A DNA stretch of 64,000 nucleotides from Alphaproteobacteria bacterium (GCA_006226495.1 SBGU01000052.1:62001-126000); one strand, 5' to 3'. Numbered from the stretch's first letter, positions 15,466 through 25,613 are shown. The notes: generated by a model from the sequence alone, not told the origin. Numbers and translations: made by a program.

Positions 15466-17375
15466 TATTCCGGGGCCGGTTGCGGACTGACCGCCCGTTC
15501 AAACAGCGGCGTCATCAACAGGGCGGCCTTGGCGCCCAGATGGTTGCTGTCGGCATAATAGGTGGTCATGTCCTTCCAGAAATAACAGGCATCGGCGTCG
15601 CACAACGTCTCGTGCGGCAGCAGCAGATGGTCGCCAAGGGCCGCCTGAAGCTGGGCCACCAGCGGGCCGTATTCGGCCTCGAACTGCGCCCGGGGTTCAC
15701 GGGTTCTTGCCGCGACCAGGGCATCGGGGTCAGCGTCCGAGAACATGAGCGTGCGGCTAAGCTCCGACGCCATGTCATAACCCGGGATCGCGATAGGCCC
15801 GACCACATAGACTTCCTTGCCCGCAGCCCTGAGGTCATCCGCCAGCGCGAGGATTGCGGCACCCATGCGGCTGTGGTCCGTGTCCATGACGGCAACACCA
15901 TCTTCGGTGACCAGGTCCTTTGGCCCCCAGGTCAGGGCGATGATGACCCGGCTGACCTTCGCATCGTCGCGCACCGCTTCGAAATTCTGGCGCGCAAGCC
16001 GGTTGCAGTCCCGCGTCAGGTTGATGGTGGGGCTGGGCACACAATTGTTGAGCGGCACGATGACACCGCGTTTGCCTGCGGCATCAAGCGCTGCCGTGAA
16101 GGCCGGGCCGTACATCTGGGCATGCGAGTTGCCCATAAGCGCGATGTCATAGTCGCTGCCTTCCGCATGACCCGCCGCACAGGCCCGCGAGCCGCCATAG
16201 GGGAAGTAGGATGCCACCGAACAGCGGAAATTGGTCTGGATCGCGCCGGACAACGAATTCACGAGCGCGCTGTGGCGCCCCCTGAAACCCTCTTCTTTCA
16301 CCGACAGTGCCGCGAAACCGATACCCAGAAGCACAAAGCTGCATACCAGCAGCACCACCTTGCGCCGGTTGGCATTGTCCCGGCAGGGGTTTTCGATGAA
16401 ACGCCAGCTCAGATACGACAATACGAAAGTGGCCACGATGCCGGCCACCAGCGCGCCCATCGGCACACCGTCCACATGCATGTAGCGGAGGAAGGACACG
16501 ATGGGCCAGTGCCACAGATACAGGGAAAAGGAGATCAGCCCGACCGCCCGCACCGGACCCGCGCGCAGGGCCCGCGTCAGCCACAGGTCGTCCGCCATGG
16601 GGCGGGCCAGCAACAGGCCGGTGACCAACGTCAGCGCCAGCGCGTCCGGCAACGGTGCGACCTTGAAGACAAAGTTGGCGGCCCCCAGAAGCGCGGCACC
16701 ATATATCAGCCAACGGTTCACCGCCGGCCGTTCGGCACCGTGCGCGAGCGCGGCCAAAGCACCGACACCAAACTGCCAGGCCCGGGTCGGCAGCAGGAAA
16801 AAGGCCGGGGTTTCACCGCCGATATGGATCAGGAAAATGTTGGCCATCAGGGAACCGGCGGCAAACAGGGCTATGAGGGTTACCCACACGGGCACCTTGC
16901 GGGTCATGCGCACCAGGATGAACAGGAACAGCGGAAAGACCAGGTAGAACTGTTCTTCAACGCCCAGGGACCACATGTGCAACAGGGGTTTCAGCTCGTC
17001 GCTTGAGCCAAAATAGCCGCCGGTGCGCCAGAAATACATATTGGCGATAAAACCGATCGAGGACGCGAGGCTGTAGGCATAACGCACCAGGTCGGGCGGG
17101 GTGAGGATGAACAGCGCCGCAAGCGACGTGACCAGCATGACCGTCAAGGCCGCCGGCAGGATGCGCCGGATGCGCCGCCAGTAGAAGCGCCGGAAGGTGA
17201 AGCGGCCTTCTTTCATCTCGGCCGAAATCTGGCTCGTGATCAGGAAGCCGGAAATGACAAAAAAGATGTCCACGCCCAGGTACCCGAGCGGCAGGGCCGT
17301 CGGGAAAAAATGGAACACCAGAACCGAAAGAACCGCGACCGCCCGAAGGCCGTCAATTTCTGTACGATAGCGCAA
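15465..17375 (-). CDS. Acyltransferase 3 / SGNH two-domain protein (OafA-like O-acetylase)
   Basis: A polysaccharide O-acyltransferase of about 636 aa. The N-terminal part (first about 340 residues) is the acyltransferase-3 domain with around ten membrane helices, starting RYRTEIDGLRAVAVLSV and containing SLGVEEQFYL. The C-terminal part is an SGNH-hydrolase-like domain facing the periplasm, with LMGNSHAQM as the first block (GNSH instead of the usual GDSH, serine kept) and DSNHLGA near the end. It probably acetylates a surface polysaccharide such as the one built at the left of the window. I propose a TTG start at 17375 because the family begins there; an ATG at 17477 adds 34 unlike residues and lacks a ribosome site. 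Confidence 0.88.
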   Translation of the reverse strand: MRYRTEIDGLRAVAVLSVLVFHFFPTALPLGYLGVDIFFVISGFLITSQISAEMKEGRFTFRRFYWRRIRRILPAALTVMLVTSLAALFILTPPDLVRYAYSLASSIGFIANMYFWRTGGYFGSSDELKPLLHMWSLGVEEQFYLVFPLFLFILVRMTRKVPVWVTLIALFAAGSLMANIFLIHIGGETPAFFLLPTRAWQFGVGALAALAHGAERPAVNRWLIYGAALLGAANFVFKVAPLPDALALTLVTGLLLARPMADDLWLTRALRAGPVRAVGLISFSLYLWHWPIVSFLRYMHVDGVPMGALVAGIVATFVLSYLSWRFIENPCRDNANRRKVVLLVCSFVLLGIGFAALSVKEEGFRGRHSALVNSLSGAIQTNFRCSVASYFPYGGSRACAAGHAEGSDYDIALMGNSHAQMYGPAFTAALDAAGKRGVIVPLNNCVPSPTINLTRDCNRLARQNFEAVRDDAKVSRVIIALTWGPKDLVTEDGVAVMDTDHSRMGAAILALADDLRAAGKEVYVVGPIAIPGYDMASELSRTLMFSDADPDALVAARTREPRAQFEAEYGPLVAQLQAALGDHLLLPHETLCDADACYFWKDMTTYYADSNHLGAKAALLMTPLFERAVSPQPAPE

Positions 17376-17516
17376 TGATAAACCCGCCCCAATGTCCCGC
17401 CTGACGCGGGTCCGTTCAAAATGCCCTGAAAGAATCCTGGGCCCAACCCCTTGGTTGCCCGATAAAATGCCAAGCATCCGGAATAGTCAACCGTGTGCGC
17501 CGGCATGGGCAAAGGA

Positions 17517-17550
17517 AAAGGGCGGCCATTGCGTGCCGCCCTTTCGTTTT
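17517..17550. terminator. Intrinsic terminator after the NAD-GDH gene
   Basis: Perfect 10-bp stem AAAGGGCGGC/GCCGCCCTTT (17517-17526 and 17535-17544) with an 8-nt loop, about 20 nt past the NAD-GDH stop on the minus strand. T-runs exist on both sides. Confidence 0.82.
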
Positions 17551-17564
17551 TCTGTTGGCCAATC

Positions 17565-20500
17565 CTAGCGCAGGATCGAGCGCAGGTGCCGCGCCGCGAA
17601 GCTGAGTTTGGCAACCGACAGCGCGCCCGAAGACGACAGGTCTTCGACCAGGCGCTGGGCCCGGATGATGCGGGTCTGCTGTTCGGCGGTCCATTCCTTG
17701 GTGGCTTTTTTCGCCGTCTTGTCACCCGCACCCTTGCACACCACTTCGACAAGCGAGCGCTGCTGGTCGGCCAGGTCTTCCTTCAGGGACCGGATGGCCA
17801 GCACTTCCCAGTGGTCGTCCGGCTGGATACGGTCGGCCCGCTGCTTGAGCCAGTCGAAACCAAGCGTGTCACCCAGCGCGAAGTGGATGGCAGCGACATA
17901 GTCGACCGCTTTTTTCGCTTCTTCGGCAACCGTGATGACATCAAGGCCCGATGCCAGCACCTCGAAGGCCGAGACGAAGGTGGCCAGGTCGTGACCCACG
18001 CCCAGGTCCTTCAGGCTGTCGCGCCGGTGCAGGAAGGCTTCCTGTGCCGGTTCACTGAGGATTTCCTGCTTGATGCCGAACAGTTTGGCCACGGGGTTCT
18101 TGAAGCGTTCGATCAACTGGCTGACATTAAACGGGCGCGGCAGATGGCGGAGCACCCACATGACCTGTGTCTTCAGCGAATCCGACACCGACTGGTGCAT
18201 GTCATACTGCACGGCAGCCGGTACCTTGTAATCGAGCGCGTTGATGGCTTCCCACTGGTGCTGAAGGCCATACACTTCGCGCACGATCACGAAGGCGGCG
18301 ATGATGTCCTCGACCCCCAGGCCGGTTTCTTCCTTCACTTCATAAACGAAGGTCAGGCCGGCCCAGTTCACCACTTCGTTCGCAAGTACCGTTGCGATGA
18401 TCTCGCGCTTCAGCCGGTGGCCCTGCAGTTCGGTGGCATATTTGGCGCGCAGCACACTCGGGAAACCCCATTCCAGCTCGGGCGTCAGCACCGGATCGTC
18501 GACCAGCTTGCTTTTCACCAGGATGTCGAGCAGTGACATCTTGGCATAAGCCATGAGGGTCGAGATTTCAGGGCGCGTCAGGCCGCGTTCGTTGGCCGCC
18601 AGTTCGGCGAAACCTTCGTCGGACGGCAGGAATTCGATATCCCGGTTCAGGCTGCCATCGCGTTCCAGTGCGCGAATGAGGCCCAGGTGATATTCCCGCG
18701 AGCTGACAGCCTGAGCTTCCGCGAGCGAGATCGCCTGCGTCTGCAGATAGTTGTCGCTGAGCACGATCGATGACACTTCGTCGGTCATCGAGCCCAGCAA
18801 TGTGTCGCGGTCGGCGCGGGTCAGCTTGCCGTTCTGGATCGCTGCGGTCAGCAGGATCTTGATGTTCACTTCCTTGTCCGAACAATCCACACCGGCAGAG
18901 TTGTCGATAAAGTCGGTGTTGGTGCGGCCGCCCCGGCGCCCGAATTCGATGCGGGCGCGCTGGGTCATGCCCAGGTTTGCGCCTTCACCGACCGCCTTGA
19001 CCTTCAGTTCGGTCGAGGTGACACGGATGGCGTCGTTGGCGCGGTCGCCCACCTGCTGGTTGCTTTCGTCGGTCGCGCGCACATAGGTGCCGATCCCGCC
19101 GAACCACAGAAGGTCCGCTTCCGCCTTCAGGATGCGGTGCATCAACTCGGAGGGGGTCATGCTGTCGGCGTCCACCTTCAGCCAGGCTTTCACCTCGGCG
19201 CTCAGGGGGATCGACTTCATGGAGCGGGCAAAAATGCCGCCGCCCTTCGAGATCAGCTTGCGGTCATAGTCTTCCCAGCTCGACCGCGGCAGGTCGAACA
19301 GGCGCTTACGTTCGGCCCAGGTGGCTTCGAGGTCCGTGGGCGCCGGATCGAGGAAGATATGCATATGGTTGAAGGCGGCCTTCAGCCGGATGGTTTTCGA
19401 CAACAGCATGCCGTTGCCGAACACGTCGCCGGCCATGTCGCCGACACCGATCACGTCGATGGGGTCGGTCTGCACATTGACGCCGATTTCGCGGAAGTGG
19501 CGCTGTACGCTGACCCAGGCACCCTTGGCGGTGATGCCCATTTTCTTGTGGTCGTAGCCATGCGAACCACCGGACGCAAACGCATCATCCAGCCAGAAAT
19601 TGCGGCCTTCGGACAGGCTGTTGGCAATGTCCGAGAAGGTTGCCGTGCCCTTGTCGGCCGCGACCACCAGATAGGGGTCGTCGCCATCGCGGCGCACAAC
19701 GCCTTCGGGCGGCACAACCTTGCTGCCTTCCAGGTTGTCGGTAACACTGAGCAAGCTGCAGATGAAGGAGCGGTAAGACGCCACACCTTCCGCGAGGAAG
19801 GCTTCACGGTCGCTGGACGGCGGCAGCATTTTCGGGAAGAAGCCGCCCTTCGCGCCCTGCGGCACGATCACGGCATTCTTGACCTGCTGTGCTTTCACAA
19901 GGCCCAGCACCTCGGTGCGGAAATCCTCGCGCCGGTCGGACCAGCGCAGGCCGCCGCGGGCCACAGGGCCCGAGCGCAGATGCACACCTTCAACCCGCGG
20001 GCTGTAGACCCAGATTTCGGCGAAGGGTTTCGGCAGCGGCGCTTCGTCCACCTGGCGCGAGCGGATCTTGAAGGCCAGCGCGCGTTCGTCGACACCTTCA
20101 ATGACACCGGGCTGGTAGAAGTTGGTCCTGAGCGTCGCTTTGATGACATTCATATAGGCGCGGAGAATACGGTCCTGATCGAGGCTCGTGACGGCCTCCA
20201 ACTGATTCTTCAGGTCCGAGATGATGTTGGCGGCCAGTTCGTCGCGGTTGCCGGTGCCATATTTCGGATCGAACTGAACCTTGAACAGCGCCACCAGTTG
20301 CGCCGAAATCTGCGCATGTTCGACCATGCTGTCGGCGATATAGTCCGGGGTATAGCCCATGCCCAACTGGCGCAGATATTTGCCGTAGGCGCGCAGGATG
20401 ACAATTTCATCCCAGCCCATGGCCGAAGTCAGCACCAGTTCGTTGAAGCCGTCGTTTTCGCAGGCACCGGCGCAGACCTTGCTGTAAAGCGCTTCAACAA

Positions 20501-22376
20501 GCAGTTTCAGCCGGTCAAGCGCAAAGGGCGTGCCTTCGGGGCGGTCGAGCGCGAAGTCATGGATATAACCCGGCGCACCTTCCTGCATGTCATAGCTGTG
20601 CTCAGACAGGACCTTGAAGCCCATATTCTCCAGGATCGGCATGCAGCTCGACAGCGCGATCAGGCGGCTGCCGTGATAGATTTTGAGCCGGAAGCGGCTC
20701 GCGCCGTCCGAAAGGTTGCGGTAGAAATCGACGCGCAGGTCGTCCCGGCCCGCCACTTCCTCGAGCTTGACCACATCGAACGCGGCCTGCGCCGGCGTGA
20801 AGGCCTCGCGGTAGGCAATGGTGAAGCGGTTCTTGTACTGGTGATGCAGCCGGTTGCCGACTTCTTCGCCCTGGCGCTGCACCAGTTCGAGATGCAGCCG
20901 GTCGGTCCAGCCCTGGGCGGCTTCGGCGATCTGGCGGTTGATTTCCTCTTCGCTGGCCTTGCCAACCTCGCCCGGGCGGGTGCGGATGATGAAATGCCAG
21001 CGCGCCAGCGATTCCTCGCTCAGCATCGCATAATAGACCGACACTTCGCCGTTGAAGCTTTTGCACAGGATATCGGCGACGGCGGCGCGCAGGCCGGAAT
21101 GATAGTTTTCGCGCGGCACATAGACGATGGCGGACACAAAGCGGCCAAAGCGGTCCGGGCGCACAAAAGCCCGCGGGCGCGGCCGTTCGGTCAGTTGCAG
21201 CACACCCATCACGGTTTCGAACAGGCGGTCTTCGCTGATCTGGAACAGTTCATCGCGCGGGAAGGTTTCCAGGATGTGCGCAATGGCCTTGGCGGCATAG
21301 GAGCGCGGGCCGAACTTGGCGCGCTGCTTGACATTGTTCACCTTGTTCCTGAGCACCGGCACGTCATGGGCGAACTGGCTGTAGGACAGCGAGGTAAAGA
21401 GGCCGACAAACCGGCGCTCGCCCACGGCACGACCGTCGGCATCAAAAATCTTGACGCCGATATAATCGAGGTGCGACGGGCGGTGCACGGTCGACTTCAC
21501 GTTGGCCTTGGTGATCACCAGCGGTTCCGGCTGCACCAGGAAGTGGCGGATTTCCGGCGAAATCGGCGTCAGGCCATCCTTGTCGCGAAGCACATTGCGG
21601 CTGGGGTCCCTGAGGATACCGAGGCCCGAACCTTCAACCCGGTTGAAATCAAAAGTCGCCGGGTCGCCCTCGAACCGGTATTCCCGGAAACCGAGGAAGG
21701 TGAAATGATCCGAACCCAGCCAGCGCAGGAAACGGATGGTTTCATCCACTTCTTCCTGGTCGATGGGCGGCGGGTTCACGGTCAGGGACGCGACGGTTTC
21801 ATCGATCTTGGCCAGCATGGCCTTCCAGTCGTTCACCGCCAGGCGCACATCCGACAGGGTGGTGCCGATCGCGGTTTCGATATCGGCCAGCACCGTCTTG
21901 TCGGACTGGGCGTCGATCTCGATATACATGTAGCTTTCGGCGACCGGTGCGCCGTCGCCCGCCTTCACGCGCTTGCCCTTGGCATCGCGCGAAACCGACA
22001 TGATCGGATGGTGCATCATATGGATGCGGTGATGCTGGGTCACGGCGAGCGAGCCGGTGATCGAATCGACCAGGAACGGCATGTCGTCATTGACGATTTC
22101 AATGACCGTATGCTGGATGTCCCAGTCCTTGCCACGCGGGTTCAGAAGCCGGACCAGCGGCTGGCCGGGCTTGCGGGTGGCGGCCAGGGTCCACATGCTG
22201 CGCGCAATGGCGAACAGGGTCGCCGGCGGCTGGCCCATCAGGTCGTCAGGGCCCTTCATCCCGTAGAATTCGTTCAGGAAGGCTTCAAAATCGTCGAAGA
22301 CTTCACCCGGCATAGCCTCCATCGCCAGACGGCTGATTTCGGCCATTATCTGTTTTCTCTGTTCGTCCGTGGTCAC
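17565..22376 (-). CDS. NAD-specific glutamate dehydrogenase, large (180-kDa) type
   Basis: A 1,603-aa enzyme oxidising glutamate to 2-oxoglutarate and ammonia with NAD+, mainly catabolic. The length matches the L-GDH180 class. The N-terminal half is the regulatory region with ACT-like modules; the catalytic domain shows PQGAKGGFFPK (substrate/catalytic lysine region), DDPYLVVAADKGTATF and GVGDMAGDVFGNG of the NAD-binding part. ATG at 22376. A terminator follows, and a PAS_5 gene lies 48 nt upstream on the same strand, which may make a two-gene unit. The opposite strand carries a long open frame that I treat as a shadow. Confidence 0.96.
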   Translation of the reverse strand: MTTDEQRKQIMAEISRLAMEAMPGEVFDDFEAFLNEFYGMKGPDDLMGQPPATLFAIARSMWTLAATRKPGQPLVRLLNPRGKDWDIQHTVIEIVNDDMPFLVDSITGSLAVTQHHRIHMMHHPIMSVSRDAKGKRVKAGDGAPVAESYMYIEIDAQSDKTVLADIETAIGTTLSDVRLAVNDWKAMLAKIDETVASLTVNPPPIDQEEVDETIRFLRWLGSDHFTFLGFREYRFEGDPATFDFNRVEGSGLGILRDPSRNVLRDKDGLTPISPEIRHFLVQPEPLVITKANVKSTVHRPSHLDYIGVKIFDADGRAVGERRFVGLFTSLSYSQFAHDVPVLRNKVNNVKQRAKFGPRSYAAKAIAHILETFPRDELFQISEDRLFETVMGVLQLTERPRPRAFVRPDRFGRFVSAIVYVPRENYHSGLRAAVADILCKSFNGEVSVYYAMLSEESLARWHFIIRTRPGEVGKASEEEINRQIAEAAQGWTDRLHLELVQRQGEEVGNRLHHQYKNRFTIAYREAFTPAQAAFDVVKLEEVAGRDDLRVDFYRNLSDGASRFRLKIYHGSRLIALSSCMPILENMGFKVLSEHSYDMQEGAPGYIHDFALDRPEGTPFALDRLKLLVEALYSKVCAGACENDGFNELVLTSAMGWDEIVILRAYGKYLRQLGMGYTPDYIADSMVEHAQISAQLVALFKVQFDPKYGTGNRDELAANIISDLKNQLEAVTSLDQDRILRAYMNVIKATLRTNFYQPGVIEGVDERALAFKIRSRQVDEAPLPKPFAEIWVYSPRVEGVHLRSGPVARGGLRWSDRREDFRTEVLGLVKAQQVKNAVIVPQGAKGGFFPKMLPPSSDREAFLAEGVASYRSFICSLLSVTDNLEGSKVVPPEGVVRRDGDDPYLVVAADKGTATFSDIANSLSEGRNFWLDDAFASGGSHGYDHKKMGITAKGAWVSVQRHFREIGVNVQTDPIDVIGVGDMAGDVFGNGMLLSKTIRLKAAFNHMHIFLDPAPTDLEATWAERKRLFDLPRSSWEDYDRKLISKGGGIFARSMKSIPLSAEVKAWLKVDADSMTPSELMHRILKAEADLLWFGGIGTYVRATDESNQQVGDRANDAIRVTSTELKVKAVGEGANLGMTQRARIEFGRRGGRTNTDFIDNSAGVDCSDKEVNIKILLTAAIQNGKLTRADRDTLLGSMTDEVSSIVLSDNYLQTQAISLAEAQAVSSREYHLGLIRALERDGSLNRDIEFLPSDEGFAELAANERGLTRPEISTLMAYAKMSLLDILVKSKLVDDPVLTPELEWGFPSVLRAKYATELQGHRLKREIIATVLANEVVNWAGLTFVYEVKEETGLGVEDIIAAFVIVREVYGLQHQWEAINALDYKVPAAVQYDMHQSVSDSLKTQVMWVLRHLPRPFNVSQLIERFKNPVAKLFGIKQEILSEPAQEAFLHRRDSLKDLGVGHDLATFVSAFEVLASGLDVITVAEEAKKAVDYVAAIHFALGDTLGFDWLKQRADRIQPDDHWEVLAIRSLKEDLADQQRSLVEVVCKGAGDKTAKKATKEWTAEQQTRIIRAQRLVEDLSSSGALSVAKLSFAARHLRSILR

Positions 22377-22424
22377 CTTGTGGTCCCTCTGTAACCCGTT
22401 ACAATGGCAGTATTTTTATGGTTT

Positions 22425-23540
22425 TTAGTCTGTAGTCAGCAGGCCCAGCATCTTTTCTGTCGTGCTGTCGCCCGCGTCGGCTTTGCCCAGAAGGTCGATG
22501 CCGCCGTCCTTGTTTCGGCGGCCGACCAGCAGGCAAAATTCTTCTTCGGTCTTGAGTGTGTTGAGCTTCACGGCCTTGCGTTTGCGCGCGCTTTCCATGA
22601 GCGCCCGGCGCTTGTCTGCGGCAGGGGTCCCGCCCTGGCCGCGGCGCACACGCCGTTCTTCCAGCACACAACCCTTGATGCCGCCCGGCTGGTCCTTGAG
22701 GAACGCCACAAGGTCCTCGGCGCCAAGCCCGGCGCGTTCGGCGCAAGCCAGGGCTGCGGCATATTCGGTCAGGCGTGTCTTGTCATAATCCTTGCCGAAC
22801 GTCAGCTTCAGGGCCGGCGTGAAAGGCGCGCGCGCCTGCGCCTTGAGACCCGCATCCCTGAGCATGATTGCCCAGGCATCGGGGTTTTTCCGACCTTCGT
22901 CATAAAGCGCAAAGGCCCGCGCCAGCGCTTCATAAAGGCTGTCGCGGCTGCCACCGTCCAGATGCACCACATCCCGGGCGGCGCGCACGCTGGCCGAACG
23001 CAGGTCCTCAAGCACAAAACCGGCGCCATGATCAACACCTTCGCGGCGGCGGAAGTTGGTCACCACCATGACAAAATGGGCATGGTCGCCGTCGCGGCTG
23101 AAGGGCAGCATGATGCCCCGGCATTCAAGCACGTCTTCGACAAATTCAAATTCGGCGGCTTCGGCACGGCCAGGTTCGTCGCTCAGTTGCTCGAGGATGG
23201 CCTGCGCGAACGGCGAGCGTGGAAAATCGCTGAGGTTGGTGCCGGCTACGATCGGCGCGTCGATCAGGATGCTGACCCGGTCGCCGATGAACCGCACCAC
23301 CGCGCCGGTGCCGGCGAATTCCAGGAGCAGCGCATTCGACCGGTAAGGCGCAAGGCCCCCGGGGCTCAGGTCCTGGAAAAGCGGCAGGGTGCGATCGGCC
23401 CGAAGCGCAAGCCAATAGTCGAACGCCTTCAGATGCAGGCGCCGTTCACCGGTGTCATCATGGGGGTCAGAGGAAAAGTCGTCCCGGACAGGTTGGGGCG
23501 AACCCCCTGTGTCTTCTATGTCTTCGTGTGCGCCACTCAT
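22425..23540 (-). CDS. PAS_5-type domain protein
   Basis: About 371 aa. The N-terminal half (FDYWLALRADRTLPLFQDLSPGG) matches the alphaproteobacterial PAS_5 pattern, where a D-YW dyad, a Pro and a DLxP-like block recur. The middle contains FSRDGDHAHFVMVVTNFRRREG. The C-terminal third is lysine- and arginine-rich with no motif I know. The open frame extends upstream to 23840, but codon content there is poor; I chose ATG 23540 (23555 is also possible), and neither has a strong ribosome site. It lies just upstream of NAD-GDH, so a regulatory link to glutamate metabolism is possible but unproven. Confidence 0.7.
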   Translation of the reverse strand: MSGAHEDIEDTGGSPQPVRDDFSSDPHDDTGERRLHLKAFDYWLALRADRTLPLFQDLSPGGLAPYRSNALLLEFAGTGAVVRFIGDRVSILIDAPIVAGTNLSDFPRSPFAQAILEQLSDEPGRAEAAEFEFVEDVLECRGIMLPFSRDGDHAHFVMVVTNFRRREGVDHGAGFVLEDLRSASVRAARDVVHLDGGSRDSLYEALARAFALYDEGRKNPDAWAIMLRDAGLKAQARAPFTPALKLTFGKDYDKTRLTEYAAALACAERAGLGAEDLVAFLKDQPGGIKGCVLEERRVRRGQGGTPAADKRRALMESARKRKAVKLNTLKTEEEFCLLVGRRNKDGGIDLLGKADAGDSTTEKMLGLLTTD

Positions 23541-23691
23541 GGCCAACAACCACATTTTTCGACTTAAGCAGCACGAAGACCTAGCGTCCGCCTGCTTTCC
23601 GTTACGGTATCGCACCGTGCATGGCCCGACGCAAGGAAGATCGGCCAATTTGGACAACTTTTTTGCAATCCGCACGCCCTGTGGTGCCACA

Positions 23692-23720
23692 GGCACACAT
23701 CGGGCACACATCGGGCACAC
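23692..23720. repeat. 11-bp tandem repeat, 2.6 copies
   Basis: GGCACACATCG at 23692-23702 and 23703-23713, then GGCACAC at 23714-23720. It lies in the 285-nt divergent gap between the PAS_5 gene and the acyl-CoA synthetase gene, where I see no ORF. One-turn spacing suits a regulator with direct-repeat sites, but slippage alone could make it. Confidence 0.6.
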
Positions 23721-23825
23721 GCATGAGATGTTACGGGAGCGCACAGACACCGAAGCATGCTTGCCGCCGCGCGCTTTTTGGGCCACAAAGACAGCATCCG
23801 ATGGGAAGGATGGGAGACTGTATCT

Positions 23826-25613
23826 ATGCCGATCAAGCACTGGCCGAGCCTAACGTCGATGTTTTTCGAACAGGCGGCCACATACGGCAATAAACCCTTC
23901 TTGCACGCGAAACTGGACGGCGCCTGGCAATCGATCAGTTGGACCGAAACAGCGGAGCGGATCGCAAAGCTGGCGGCAGCCCTTGAACGCCTGGGCGTCG
24001 AAGCCGGCGACAGGGTGGTCATTGTCAGCGAAAACCGCCCGGAATGGTTCATCGCCGACCTGGCGATCATGACCCTGGGTGCCATCACGGTGCCGGCCTA
24101 CACCACCAACACCGCGCGCGACCACCTGCATATCCTGGAAAACAGCGGCGCCAAGGCGGCCATTGTATCAACCAAACAACTGGCGCGCACCTTCCTGAAA
24201 GCCGCACACCAGTCGGACGACCTGTTGCACACGGTCATGATCGAGCCGGCGAGGCTGGAGCAAAGCCTGAATGTGGCCGTACATGAATGGGACAAATTGC
24301 TGGCCGCCGAGGCGGCCGATGTTGCGGCCTGCGCGGCCCGGGTGGCCACGGTCACACGCGACGAGGTCGCCTGCCTGATTTACACCAGCGGCACCGGCGG
24401 CGCGCCCAAGGGCGTGATGATCCACCATGGCGCCATCCTGCACAACTGCGAAGGTGCGGCCGAGGTGATCAGGGAACTGGGCCTGAAGGGCAACAGCTTC
24501 CTGTCGTTCCTGCCGCTCAGCCACGCTTACGAGCATACGGCCGGCCAGTGCCTGCCCCTGAGCCTGGGCGCCGAAATCTGGTACGCCGAAAGCCTGGACA
24601 AACTGGCCGCCAACATGGCCGAAGCGCGCCCGACCATCATGGTGGTGGTGCCGCGCCTGTTCGAGATGCTGCGCACCCGCATCAGCCGCAATGTGCAGAA
24701 GGAAGGCGGCCTGAAGGCGCGCCTTTTTGACCGCTGTATCGAGCTGGGCACCCGCCTTGCCAAGGGCGAACGGCTAAATGTCGCCGAAAAGATCGAGAAT
24801 GCCGTGCTGGGCCTGGCGGTCCGCCGCAAGGTCAAGGCGCAGTTTGGTGGCCGCTTGAAAGCCCTGGTATCCGGCGGTGCGCCGCTCGCGCCGGATGTCG
24901 GTTATTTCTTTGCCGCCCTTGGCCTGCCGCTGTTGCAGGGCTACGGCCAGACCGAAGCCGGGCCGGTGATATCCGTGAACCCGCCGTCGGCGCCGCGCCT
25001 GCACACGGTTGGCAAAATTTTCAAACATGCTGAAGTGAAGATCGCCGAAGACGGCGAAATCCTGGTGCGCGGCGAACAGGTAATGAAGGGCTATTGGCGC
25101 GACGAACGCACCACCGCCCGCACCATTGTGGATGGCTGGCTGCACACGGGCGACATCGGCCGCTTCGATATCGACGGGTACCTGGAGATCACCGACCGCA
25201 AGAAGGACATCATTGTCAATGACAAGGGCGACAATGTTTCACCCCAGCGCATCGAAGGCATGCTGGCGCTTGAGGACGAGATCGCCCAGGCCATGGTGTA
25301 CGGCGACCGCAGGCCCTATCTGGTCGGCATGATCGTGCCGGACCTTGAATGGCTGCGCGGCTGGGCCAAGACCCATGGCAAAGACACGGAACTGTTCGCG
25401 CTCGCGGAAGATACCGACCTGCACAAGGCACTGGATGCCGCTGTCGTGCGGGTGAACCACCGGCTGTCGAACCTCGAGAAGGTGCGCAAATTCATCGTGG
25501 CGCCCGAGAGCTTCACCATCGAGAACGAACAACTGACCCCGACCCTGAAACTCAGGCGCCATGTGGTCAAGGCCGTGTATGGCGACGCACTTGAAGGGCT
25601 GTACAAGCGGTGA
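23826..25613 (+). CDS. Long-chain acyl-CoA synthetase (AMP-forming)
   Basis: A 595-aa ANL-superfamily enzyme that activates fatty acids to acyl-AMP and then acyl-CoA. The P-loop-like motif is YTSGTGGAPKGV (Gly in place of the usual second Thr); the A5 region is GYGQTEAGPV and the hinge/A8 region is GWLHTGDIGRFD, followed by DRKKDIIV. The N-terminal substrate region and C-terminal lid are both present. ATG 23826 has GGGAGA upstream; the frame is open further back without a ribosome site. The DUF1289 gene overlaps its stop by GTGA. Acyl chain length cannot be read; the long-chain label follows overall similarity (FadD15-like). Confidence 0.9.
   Translation: MPIKHWPSLTSMFFEQAATYGNKPFLHAKLDGAWQSISWTETAERIAKLAAALERLGVEAGDRVVIVSENRPEWFIADLAIMTLGAITVPAYTTNTARDHLHILENSGAKAAIVSTKQLARTFLKAAHQSDDLLHTVMIEPARLEQSLNVAVHEWDKLLAAEAADVAACAARVATVTRDEVACLIYTSGTGGAPKGVMIHHGAILHNCEGAAEVIRELGLKGNSFLSFLPLSHAYEHTAGQCLPLSLGAEIWYAESLDKLAANMAEARPTIMVVVPRLFEMLRTRISRNVQKEGGLKARLFDRCIELGTRLAKGERLNVAEKIENAVLGLAVRRKVKAQFGGRLKALVSGGAPLAPDVGYFFAALGLPLLQGYGQTEAGPVISVNPPSAPRLHTVGKIFKHAEVKIAEDGEILVRGEQVMKGYWRDERTTARTIVDGWLHTGDIGRFDIDGYLEITDRKKDIIVNDKGDNVSPQRIEGMLALEDEIAQAMVYGDRRPYLVGMIVPDLEWLRGWAKTHGKDTELFALAEDTDLHKALDAAVVRVNHRLSNLEKVRKFIVAPESFTIENEQLTPTLKLRRHVVKAVYGDALEGLYKR

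Noticed and set aside
19137-22394. 1,085-codon open frame antisense to NAD-GDH
   Set aside because: Composition is what a GC-rich codon bias gives on the opposite strand (His, Gly, Arg, Ala rich); no family motif, no ribosome site, and the GDH frame is certain.
23690-23722. CRISPR repeats
   Set aside because: The 11-bp units are directly adjacent with no spacers, so this is a simple tandem repeat.
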